Positions 31,972-42,536 of a stretch of DNA of 64,000 bases are shown piece by piece; positions within the stretch are counted from its first letter, which is position 1, and each line of letters opens with the position of its first letter. Under the pieces are notes generated by a model. It was not told the DNA's origin. It worked only from the letters and a program-made list of their open reading frames with translations, and made no database searches. A program made the position numbers and the translations under genes. The DNA comes from Neocallimastix lanati (nom. inval.) (Eukaryota; Neocallimastigomycota; Neocallimastigomycetes; Neocallimastigales; Neocallimastigaceae): the NCBI GenBank assembly GCA_016946835.1, contig JACVTC010000091.1:1-64000 (forward strand), read 5' to 3'.

Positions 31972-34900
31972 CTAAACAAACCGAGGATCTAGTTGCTACC
32001 GCCGTTAGAAGAAATAGATCTGATAAATCTCCAAATAAACCATATACAAAAATTACTTCATTAAAAGACAATCCAGTCCCTATCTCATTACCAAGAAACC
32101 ACGAACAAGTCCCAGAACCATCCCTGTCGTTTCAGAATCCTGTACCAAATACTGAGGCATTAAATGAAATTGATGTTTCAGTTATAGCTCAGCCATCAAT
32201 AAGAAATAGTAAAATAAAAGCCAAAGAACAAAAACAGCAAGAAATAATGAAGCAAGCACATGAACTTAGTGATAACAATAAGAAATCTAAGACTAGCACT
32301 ACAAAATTACCAAGTACTTTATTAGACGAAATACTAAACAAAACACCGAAACCTTTTAACACTGAGAAAAGAGGTGCTAAGCACATAGAGTTGGCCCAAG
32401 GGATTAAAACTTACGACATCAAAGAGGATCTCAACCACAAAGTTGCTGATATCACATTTGGACAATTACTGGACATTTGTCCGAAATTAAGGGCACAGTT
32501 GAATAAGGCTCTCAGACTAAAAAACATTGAATTTAAGGAAGAAGGTATGGAAAAAATTATGTTGTCAACAATTTCCAAAGATGATATAGCTACTACAGAG
32601 TGCCTAATCAATGGCGTAAAGGGCTTTGCATTTCTCGACACGTGTGCAAGTATCAATATCGTAACTCGTAGTTTTCTAAAAAATTTAAAGGGAATAAGAC
32701 CTTTTGGATTTACCACAAATAATATCATCCAAGTAACTTCTAAGACTAGAATGTCTTCGGAATTGTACGTTTTAACGGTAACCTTTGGTAATCTTACAAT
32801 TTCAGACGTATTCAGAGTAATCGATGATAATCAAGGATTGTTTGATGTATTAGTAGGTTATAAAACACTTAAAGAAAACAAGTTATTTATTAATCCTTAT
32901 GACAACTACCTTTGTAAAATGAATGATGATGAAACTTGGACAAGAATAGCACCTTTATCCGCAGACGAAGAAGTTCCAACTAGTGAAGACGAAGATCAAC
33001 CTAGTGAAGAAGAAGTTCAAACTGACTTTGAGGAAGATATCCATGATAAAAATAATCAGATTGATTTAACAAAGGATTCTATACTTCATTGTTTCATTTG
33101 TGAAAAGAGAAATCTAAAAGGAAAATCTGCCAAGTCATCATTAGTCATGCTGGTCAGCGAAGAGAAAGAAGCTCTACTTGGAAATATTCTAGAACAGGTT
33201 CCTAGAGGAATTCGAAGACAATTAGGACGCCTTTTTAATGACTACAAGGAAGTATTGGCCATAAATATAGAAGAATTAGGCGGATCAAAGTTATTACCAC
33301 ACTCAATAATATTAGAAAAAGACACTTTACCAATTAAACAAAAAGCCTACCGTTTATCTAAAGCTCAAGCTGAGGCATTAAAGGCTGAAATTACCAAACT
33401 ACTTAACAATAAATTAATTGAACCCTCTAGTTCACCATGGTCGTCACCAGTCATTTTAGTACTTAAGAAGAATGGTAAGTGGCGAATGTGCGTGGATTAC
33501 CGGAAGTTGAACAACGTTACACTAAAGGATGCTTATGCCATTCCTCTAATTGATGACATTCTTTTCTTTATAGGACGAACAATTAAAGTGTTTACTACTA
33601 TTGATCTATTTTCTGGGTTCCATCAAATACCAATGAACCCAAAAGTTATTCCAAAAACTAGCTTTACCACGGCTTTTGGGAACTACCAATTTCTCGTAAT
33701 GCCATTCGGGTTATGTAATGCCCCAGGAACATTCCAACGAGAAATGAACCGAATTTTCTACCCTTTAATCGGGCAATGTCTTTTCGTATATATAGATGAC
33801 TTAATTATATTTTCCGAAACTATTGAAGACCACTTAAGAGATTTAGAGAAAGTGTTTACCATCTTAAAGGAAAACGGTATCAAATTGAATTTAGAGAAAT
33901 GCCATTTTTTCAAAAATAAAGTTGAACTGTTGGGTCACACTGTTTCAACTGATGGCATTTCACCATTATCAGATAAAGTAAAGGTTATAGCCCAATGGTT
34001 GCCCCCAGCTACCACATCTCAACTTCAATCTTTTCTCGGTGCTATTGGCTATTATCGTAAATTTATTCTTAACTTTGCTACAATTGCGAAACCTTTATTT
34101 AAGTTGTTAAAGAAGAACGTTGAATTCAAGTGGGGAAAAGCTGAAAATGATAGTTTCGAAGAGTTAAAGTACAGGATGATTACGGCTCCCATATTAATGA
34201 TGCCTGACTTCAAGAACCAATTTATAATCCGTACGGATGCATCTTTCGATGGCATTGGCGGAGTGTTACTGCAAAAAGATGAATTTGGCAAGGAACGACC
34301 CATCCATTATATTAGTAGATCTCTGAAGCCATCAGAACAAAATTATGGAATCACGGATCTTGAGGGAACCGCAGCAGCGTACTGCGTAAAGAAATTCAAA
34401 TCCTATATTGGAGGAAACCCACATACTACCTTGTTGTTCACAGACCATAAACCGTTAGTAAGCTTATTTAAGAACAAGGAAACTAATAACTCTAGGCAGA
34501 CCAGATGGGTATTGCTACTCTCAATGCTAAAGGTTGAAGTAATCTATGAACCTGGCAAGAAGAATGTGCTTGCAGACGCGCTTTCGAGATTAAAATCTTC
34601 CAATCCAATAGTTTCAACTGTCTTGTCGGAGATCAATTCTATTGATGAAGGAAACTTACTGAACCCTATCAAGAGCAAATTTATTACAATAAATGACGAA
34701 GAATATTACTTAGACAATGGTACTTATAGGAAGGAAATTAATAATGATAATCAAAAGCTACAACTAATACTTGATGCACACAGAGTTGGTCACGAAGGTG
34801 TGTTTAAGACTTACAATCGCCTAAAAAGAGACTATTTTTGGATAAACATGATCTTAGACGTTAAATATATTGTCAATACGTGTGATAGATGTCAAAAATT

Positions 34901-35819
34901 CAAGCCACATCCACAAAATGCTTACGTTTAAAATATTCCAACCAAACCGGGTAGACCTTTCACAAAAGTAGGACTTGATATCATAGGCCCGCTGCCTCAG
35001 ACTAACAAAGGGAACCAATATATTATAGTATTAGTCGACTACCTGACAAAATGGGTTGAAGCCGACCCACTTTCTACCATCGAATCTAAGGACGTCATTA
35101 GTTTCCTAATGAAAGTATTTGCACGCCACGGAATTCCAGAGGTTATTGTCACCGATAACGGTCCTCAGTTTTGTTCAGACAAAACAAAAGCTTTTCTTAA
35201 CTTGTATGGTGTGTTGGTACAATTTGTTACGGTGTATCATCCGGAATCTAATGGCATGGTTGAAAATCGTAACAAACAAATAGGAAAGTATTTAAGGCTA
35301 CTATGCAACAAGAACACTCAAAATTGGGATGAAATACTTCCTAGCGCTTTATGGGCCTTGCGAACTTGTAAAAATGAAACTACTCAATTTTCTAGCTTTG
35401 AATTACTCTATGGACGTAGAGATTTACAACCATTCGAATTGACCATTAACATTGATCAAAAGGAAGAATGCGAAACTGACGAAGAATTCATGGTTCGGAA
35501 ATTTGTTCGCCATCATCGTTGAATAAAAGAAGCAATAAATAACATTCAAACAGCCAACAAAATTTGGGAAGATCGCAGAAAACAAATAAGAAGGCTTAAG
35601 TCTGACTATAAACCAGGGGATCTTGTACTTATAAAGTATATTAACAGAAGAAAGCTTGATCCTTATTTCATTGGCCCTATGAAAATTGTGAAAAAACAAT
35701 TTAACACTATCACGGTTTGTGATCCTGTCACTAATGAAATTGCGAACAGGAATGTGCATCTTAAGAACGTTATCCCATATAGGCTGTGCGAACTACCGAC
35801 TTCAAGGGACGAAGTCTGA
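31944..35819 (+). pseudogene. Pol of element H with two nonsense codons
   Basis: One continuous frame to TGA at 35817, interrupted by TAA at 34929-34931 and TGA at 35520-35522. An N-terminal Lys/Ser/Glu-rich region precedes the protease, whose active site reads FLDTCASINIV, with Cys where D has Gly (LFDTGANINII). RT has SSPWSSPVILVLKKNGKWRM, LFSGFHQIP, MPFGLCNAPGTFQ and YIDD. RNase H has RTDASFDGIGG, TDHKP and LADALSRL. Integrase has the HHCC finger (HRVGHEG ... CDRCQKF) before the first stop. The DD-E core (VGLDIIGPL, VTDNGPQF, NGMVENRN) lies between the stops, and the GPM-type end (DPYFIGPMKIV) after the second. Both stops are explicable as single C-to-T or G-to-A changes (Gln or Arg to TAA/TGA-type; HHR then Trp in relatives). 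The C-terminus TSRDEV overlaps the pre-PPT hairpin. Confidence 0.9.
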
Positions 35820-35836
35820 TTTCGGCGTGGGCATCT
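35798..35836 (+). promoter_or_regulatory. Pre-PPT hairpin and polypurine tract of H
   Basis: GACTTC (35798-35803), loop AAGGGAC, GAAGTC (35811-35816); then GGCGTGGGCATCT (35824-35836) abutting the 3' LTR. Hairpin identical to A and E. Confidence 0.83.
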
Positions 35837-36415
35837 TGTTACGAGACAATAAAAAAAAATGAATAATAATTAAATATTCAATTATATACAAAAAAGATTA
35901 TAATATTTGTTAACAATACTTTATAATAATTTATATTAATATTTTATAATAGTTTTATATCAATATTTTATAATAGTTTTATATTAATATTTTATAATAG
36001 TTTTATATCAATATTTTATAATAGTTTTATATTAATATTTTATAATAGTTTTATATTAATATTTTATAATAGTTTTATATCAATATTTTATAATAGTTTT
36101 ATATTAATAATAGTTTTATATTAATATTCTATAATAGTTTTATATTAAAATCTTGTGATAATTTATATTAAAATTTTATAATAATTTATATTAATGATTT
36201 ATAATAATTTTATATATAAATTTGAAACCAATTAAATTAAAATTTTTAATACTAACAAATCAAATTGATAGAATATTAAATATTTAAGAAATTATGAAAA
36301 TAAAATAATTAAAAACTCTCTCTTTCAAAAATAAATAATTATTTAATAAAGATAAATAAATATAATCGAATATATTATTACTATAATAAATTTTAATAAT
36401 TACCTGTGTTGTCCC
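35837..36415 (+). repeat. 3' LTR of element H
   Basis: About 579 bp, TGTTACGAG...TTGTCCC. It carries two more 24-bp tandem units than the 5' copy, which accounts for the whole 48-bp length difference. Confidence 0.9.
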
Positions 36416-36419
36416 ATTT

Positions 36420-37388
36420 TAGTGATAAAGAATGCCCAAATAATGTTCTTTTGGTTATACATCTTAAATGATTCATTTAACCCTTAAACAAATTATTTGA
36501 TTCTTTATTCTTTTGGAACTTTCTATATTCTAATAAATTAATATATATTCCTAATTAGTACAAATTAAATTATACTATTTAAAAAAAGTATATTTAATAT
36601 TAATTCCTTATCTATGCTACCTTTATTATTCTTATCTATATTTTATTATTATTAAAATCCTTATCAATATTATATAGTTTATTTTATCAATTTTCTTTAT
36701 AGTTTATCAAAATCTTATCAATATTTCTTTTATTAATATTAAACTTATCAATATCAATTATTTCTTTGGAAAATTCCAAATTAAAAAATTGTATTAATGA
36801 TTACTAATAAAAGATTAAACATAAAAGGAAATAATTATATTATTATTATATGTTTTATTATAAATATTATATTATAAATTTGATGAAATGATTATAAATT
36901 TTATATTAATAATTTAAATAATATTATTTTTCTAAACTTAGTAAAATTAAACTTTAGGATTAAATAAATATTACTAAACCACAGAATTAACTTCTGTAAA
37001 ATAAAAAAATTGTCTTTTAAAATATATAATTAAGTAGATTAGTAATAAATAATTAGTAATAGATTAATATATGAGTATTATTTATTATAAGTTAAATAAT
37101 AATTATTAATAATAAAAAATTAATATAAAATATTTAATAATTAATTTTTATTATACAAAGAAATGGCTTTACCATTTTTATTATTTTAAGAAAAAAAATA
37201 TAAATAACAGTAAAAAAAATTGTATTTTTTATATTGTAATTTAATATTGTAATTTTTAAAAAAAAAAAATTTTAATAAAGGATTTATAAAACAAAAATTT
37301 ATTTTGTTTATTAATTTTCTTGTTTGTTTATTTTTTATTGTTTATATTAATACTTATTTTTATTTTTCCCTCTCTCCGAACCTTAACA
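36420..37388. other. AT-rich stretch without recognised content
   Basis: No ORF, RNA gene or repeat boundary that I can support. Confidence 0.5.
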
Positions 37389-38060
37389 TTAGTATTCGTT
37401 ACAATATGCTTCTGGAATGTCAGTAATTTCAAAGTCTTCTTCTTCGTCATCGTCATCAAAATAATCATTTGCTTCATTATTATTAGATAAAAATGAATAA
37501 ATAAAATAATTGAAATTAAATTCATCTTGAATCTTAAATTTATTTTTTGAATAATTTAATAAATTTTTTGAAAAATCTTTATGATTTCCTGTAGTATGAT
37601 TCATGGTTACACAAGCTAAATTTTTAATTTTATCTACATTTTTTGCATCATTTGAAATAAATTTTTTATAATTTTTCCTGGAATTGGTTTTTTGTACAAT
37701 TTTAAATATAAATGTGGCTTTCTATTTTTGATATTCTTATTCCTACCATTGTAATTCATATAAACTTTAATTTTCGTATATTGTGTATTATCGGTTGGAG
37801 AATAATTTGTGGTTGAATCTACCGAATTGTTTTGTTTACATTGAAATTTTGATTCATTTAAAACTTTATGTTTATTAAATTCAGAAAAATTAATTTTATT
37901 TAAATTTTTATAATTATTAAAATTTGGACTATTTAATTTTTTATAAATAAATTCTTTATGAAATTTTTTATAATTTTTTGATAATAAAAATTTTTTCTTA
38001 AAATGATTGAAATTTAAATCTGTAAAAATAATTTTTTGTCAATAACTAAATTAAATTTCA
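37389..38060 (-). pseudogene. Unrecognised gene fragment with acidic tail
   Basis: On the minus strand an AG acceptor-like site near 38015 opens about 110 codons (SPNFNNYKNLNKINFSEFNK ... YTKIKVYMNYNGRNKNIK ... RKPHLYLKLYKKPIPGK). After a one-base frame change near 37675 it continues YKKFISNDAKNVDKIKNLAC, MNHTTGNHKDFSKNLL and a very acidic end (DDDDEEEDFEITDIPEAYCN) before a stop at 37389. Only the last 71 codons begin with ATG. The codon-like composition suggests a former gene or exons with an intron I cannot place. I do not recognise the family. It lies between element H and inverted solo LTRs. Confidence 0.4.
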
Positions 38061-38165
38061 ATTGATCTAATAGTGAATTTTAACTTCAAATCCACTAGTA
38101 TTCGTGACAATTTAAAATAATAATTATATCACTTTACATTCTTATTAAATATCTCGTATCAAAAT

Positions 38166-38665
38166 TGATACGATATTTTTATTAAACATCAATATCAATA
38201 TTTATTTTATTTTATTTGGACGATAACAGTAGGGAATAATTGACAAAATAATATATTCTAGTATTATATAGAATAATACACACAATAATAATATTCACAC
38301 TTTAATATTTAGTTTATTTATTTTAATTATTTATTATCATTCATCAATAAAAATACATCATCAATATAAATATTTGTTAACTAGTTAAAATATAATTAAA
38401 TCATTCAATAAAATATAATTAATTACTAAAATCTCTCATATTATTAATGTAAACTAAATATAAAACTATACTAAATTATACTAATAAACATGTTTATAGG
38501 TTAAATTATTAATAAAACTTAATTAATATTAATAAAAGAACCATTTTTTAAAATATTATTATTTACTAACTATATATAATATTATTAAATTATTATTAAC
38601 CAATAAGATTTCAATTTCTAACCTAAATTTCACTAAATTATGGTATTTATAGTGGTACCGTATCA
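38166..38665 (-). repeat. Solo LTR of the A family (inverted), copy 1
   Basis: 500 bp, reverse complement of the A LTR: TGATACGATATTTTT...GTGGTACCGTATCA. The target duplication AAAAT (38161-38165 and 38666-38670) shares its last base with the next LTR. Several substitutions from the LTRs of A make it older. Confidence 0.88.
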
Positions 38666-38669
38666 AAAA

Positions 38670-38962
38670 TGATACGATATTTTTATAATCGTATACTTTT
38701 ATGGGACTTGCAATATTTTATTTGAGGAAAATTAATATATTCTAATAAAATAATTAATAATTTTAACACAATAATTATATTAAATAAAACTATTTTATTA
38801 TTATATATTTAATACTTTATTTATAATTATTTAAATTTTACATTAATTACATTTTTAACATTACTTTTATTATTTTATTTTACTAATTATTACTAACTAA
38901 AAATCTCAATTAAGGCCTCTCTCTAAGACCTTTTAATTATATTTATTTTCTCTATCTCTAAA

Positions 38963-38997
<35 letters not shown>

Positions 38998-39161
38998 TTA
39001 ATAATTCTTATTTTAATTTATTTATTTTTAATTTTTTTTTTTTTTTTATTGTTTATTATTATTTTAAACTATATAATTTTTATTTTAACTTTAATTAAAT
39101 TTTATTTTATTATTTTTCTAAATTTATTAATTTTTATATTTATTTATTTATCCCGTATCAA
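38670..39161 (-). repeat. Solo LTR related to A (inverted), copy 2
   Basis: 492 bp, TGATACGATATTTTTATAATC...TATCCCGTATCA, flanked by AAAA on both sides. Termini match the A family, the body is diverged, and a T-run sits near 38970. Copy 1 inserted at its left end. Confidence 0.65.
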
Positions 39162-39165
39162 AAAT

Positions 39166-39600
39166 AAAAGTCATCCAGTTCTTATCCTGGGTTGTTAAGT
39201 CGTTGGCTTATCATAGCAAAGGTCTCTGGCTCGACCCCCACAAATATCAAATCTTCAGGATTTTTCCCTCTGGGTTTTGCGTGAAAGGTTAGGGGTTAAA
39301 CGATACTCAGGTAGGTATGTTTTCTATATTTCTAACACTATAAGAATCCCATTGCGTAAGCCTTGTCTGAGAGGAATTACAGTGTCTAGCTCCTCTCTGG
39401 GATGGCAAGGACGCCACCTATAGTTGGCTCTGCTTTCCCTCGAGGATCGAGGGGTGCTTCTATATGGAGTTTCTTTGCTTATGAGGAGTTGAGAGCGCCG
39501 ACGCCGTACTGGTATGGCAGTTAATCATACACCCATATTACTTTATGGGGAAGACCAAAGTCTTCAGTCTATAAAAAAAAAAAATTGAATTGAATAAATA
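39166..39600 (+). mobile_element. tRNA-derived SINE-like unit
   Basis: About 400 bp that is strikingly GC-richer than everything around it. The 5' part looks like a tRNA with Pol III promoters: an A-box-like GTTGTTAAGTCGTTGG (near 39190) and a B-box-like GGCTCGACCCC (near 39228). The rest is tRNA-unrelated, ends in AAGACCAAAGTCTTCAGTC (near 39553, itself a small inverted repeat), then TATA, an A-run and short A/T repeats, as in SINE tails. It starts a few bases after solo LTR copy 2. No ORF. A 3' end fragment of a LINE is the alternative. Confidence 0.65.
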
Positions 39601-39788
39601 GTATATTATATTCTATATTTATTTATTTATATTTTGTTTTTAAAAATTATTGTAATACATAAAAGTTATCTTATAATAAATATTATAATAAATTAATATA
39701 AACATATTGCTAATGATGATAATAATAGCAATAATTAATAATTAATAAAAAATAAATAAATAATAGTAATATTAATAATAATAATTAA

Positions 39789-39823
<35 letters not shown>

Positions 39824-39965
39824 ATGATAATAATAATAAAAACCATTAACAGTGACTATAGTTATAATATTTAACTTAATAATTCAAACAATTATCTATT
39901 AATGAAAGTAAATATATAGACTATTGTCAAGAATGGCTACAAAACCTTTAAGAAAAAAAAAAAAT
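39601..39965. other. AT-rich spacer with AAAT repeats
   Basis: Contains a tetranucleotide array (AAAT) at about 39787-39825 and nothing else recognisable. Confidence 0.5.
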
Positions 39966-40003
39966 TATCACTACAATAGTACATATGTACTATCGTAGTG
40001 ATA
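39966..40003. repeat. 38-bp near-perfect palindrome
   Basis: Symmetric around ACATATGT: TATCACTACAATAGTAC against GTACTATCGTAGTGATA, with one mismatched pair. It marks the outer end of the inverted WRAP53-exon copy. Confidence 0.8.
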
Positions 40004-40400
40004 TTTTATTTTCTATATTTAAAGAATTATGTAATTTGTTATTATTAATTTTAGAATTAATAAAGAAATTTTCATTTAAAATAATTTCTTTTTTCTTTTC
40101 CAAGAGTACCTCATTTATTTTTCCATTATATACTTTTATTTTTTTCCTTCTATAGTATTATCTAATTTATCCTTACAATTAATATCCTTTAAATTTTCTA
40201 TAATATTTTGTCCTTTAATGCTTTTTTTAAGTTCAAAATATTTTGATTTTTTAATATTTTCAATATTAATTTCTTCATTATTTTCTCTTTTTCTACAAAT
40301 AATATTATCATTAATTTTATTTTCTTCGCTATCTTTTTATTTAAAATAATATTACTATTAATTTTATCCATTATATTTAAAATATTATTATTAATATTCT
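39999..40400 (-). pseudogene. Inverted partial copy of WRAP53-like exon 1
   Basis: The reverse complement matches about 41235-41608 of the WRAP53-like first exon almost base for base (e.g. the regions encoding RENNEEINIENI and NLKDINCKDKLDN), ending at AAAATATCA. Small indels (one A lost in the run before TCAAAATATT, an insertion near 40198) break the frame. Continuing similarity to AAT-rich repeats extends it loosely to about 40440. It makes a roughly 370-400-bp inverted repeat with a spacer of about 0.8 kb. Confidence 0.85.
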
Positions 40401-40440
40401 CAATTTGTTCTTGATATATTAAATAATAATTCAAAATATT

Positions 40441-41111
40441 ATCATTTTTACTTAAAATTATTATTTTTAATAATAGATTAACTTTATATGTATAAAATTA
40501 TATATTAATTAAAAAACAAAATTTCGATAAATAATTATAAGCAAAGCAATCGATGTTCATTTTCTAAAAAAAAATAAAAAAATAAAAAAATTGACTAAAT
40601 TAAAAAATTTATTATTTAATTATTAATTCTTATTTATGGTAAGAAATGATCAAGAAACTCTTTCATTATTGTGTTATAATTTTTTTTAATATTGAGCAAA
40701 TATTTAAAAAAAAATTTATAATTATTATTGTATAACAATTTATAATGATTAATATAAATTAATACTATTTCATAAATTAATATATATATATATATATATA
40801 TAAATATATATTTTTTCCTATATTCTTTTGATATTCGTCACTAAATAAATATATATATATAATAGTAAATTTAAATATTCAATTAAATTTATTTAAATAT
40901 TTTGAATGTAATATTAGCGGAACACAAGTTGGCAGCAACAGGATATAATACATTGGTTTTAGAAAGTGCAGTATATATGAAATTTATTTCAATATATATA
41001 TATCACATGACATTATATATTATATAGACTATAATTGTCAATCGTAATATTTAAATAATTAAATTTATATAAAAAATTTTAATAATTTATTATAAATATT
41101 TTTTTAATATA
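40441..41111. other. Spacer between inverted copies; upstream region of the WRAP53-like gene
   Basis: AT-rich, with TA-runs near 40785 and 40850. A short, less biased patch at about 40915-40980 (GGAACACAAGTTGGCAGC) has no visible match elsewhere in the window. Likely contains the promoter of the downstream gene; no motif can be assigned. Confidence 0.45.
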
Positions 41112-41167
41112 ATGGACAGTGAAAGGAATAAATTAATAATAATATTATTTTAAATAAAATAGAAGAA

Positions 41168-42380
41168 ATGAATAAGAAAGAAAATAAAGTTAATAATGAA
41201 ATCATTTTAGATAAAATAAATAAAATTAATAGCGAAGAAAATGAAATTAATAGTAATATTATTTTAAATAAAATGGATAGCGAAGAAAATAAAATTAATA
41301 ATAATATTATTTGTAGAAAAAGAGAAAATAATGAAGAAATTAATATTGAAAATATTAAAAAATCAAAATATTTTGAACTTAAAAAAAGCATTAAAGAACA
41401 AAGTATAGAAAATTTAAAGGATATTAATTGTAAAGATAAATTAGATAATACTTTAGAAGGAAAAGAAATAAAAGTATATAATGGAAACATAAATGAGGTA
41501 CTTTTGGAAAAGAAAAAAGAAATTATTTTAAATGAAAATTTCTTTATTAATTCTAAAATTAATAATAACAAATTACATAATTCTTTAAATATAGAAAATA
41601 AAATATCAACAAATAAAGTTCAATGCAATATTGGATTTGAATTAGAAACGACATTTCCTTCAGAAAAAATAATAAATTTAAAAGAAAATAATGTGCTTGG
41701 ATATAATAACGGAAAAAAATCTACAATAAAAAATTTAGATGTTATCGATAATAATAGTAATAATAATAATGAAAAAGTATCTTTATCACAAAGTATAAAT
41801 GATATTAATAATAATAATGAAATGATTGATGATGCTAATAATTCAAAAGAAATTATAGAGCAAATGGAAGTAACATATCAATTACCAAAATATGAATTCA
41901 TTAAAGAAAAAACCCTTAATTCAATAAATTCAATTAATAATCCTTGTTGTTCAACAACAAATAATTTGGATAATGAATCTACTTTTAATAATTATTTTAA
42001 AAGTGCAAAATGGTATTAAATTATGTAACATTAAAATTTATATCGAATTTTATTTAATAATGTTAATATAATTAATAATAATTAATAATAACAAAAAATT
42101 AAAAAGGTCTCCTGATGGTACATGCATTTTATCGAGTTCTAATGATAATATTTTAAGATTATTTGAATTGTAAGTAATATAATTATTTAAGAGATTTTCA
42201 TATTTATATATATTACTAATTTTAATATCTTTTAAATCTTAAATAATTTTTATTTTATATAACTTTTTTTATTATTTTTTTAAATATATTTATAAGACCC
42301 GACATAACAAAAAGCAAAGAAAGAGGTTTATATTATTGTTATTATTATTATCAATTTAGATAGAAAAAAATATAATTTTT

Positions 42381-42429
<49 letters not shown>

Positions 42430-42492
42430 ACAATAAAGTTAATATAAAATATGTAAAATATGTATATATTTTTATTCTTTTTTTTTTTTTCT

Positions 42493-42536
<44 letters not shown>

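Larger units (their letters stand above)
30425..36415 (+). mobile_element. Ty3/gypsy element H, frameshift-type, inactivated
   Basis: 5991-bp element with LTRs of about 531 and 579 bp, primer site, gag, pol in the -1 frame, hairpin/PPT, and a likely 4-bp duplication ATTT (30421-30424 and 36416-36419). Its reading frames are visibly less AT-biased than those of A and D. Two nonsense codons and an altered protease active site show it is no longer autonomous. F later inserted at its left boundary. Confidence 0.92.

Noticed and set aside
39187-39240. Functional tRNA gene
   Set aside because: Promoter-like boxes are present, but I cannot fold a complete cloverleaf with acceptor stem; SINE head is the better reading.
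40198-40434. Independent 78-codon minus-strand gene
   Set aside because: It is the frame-broken inverted copy of the WRAP53-like exon 1.
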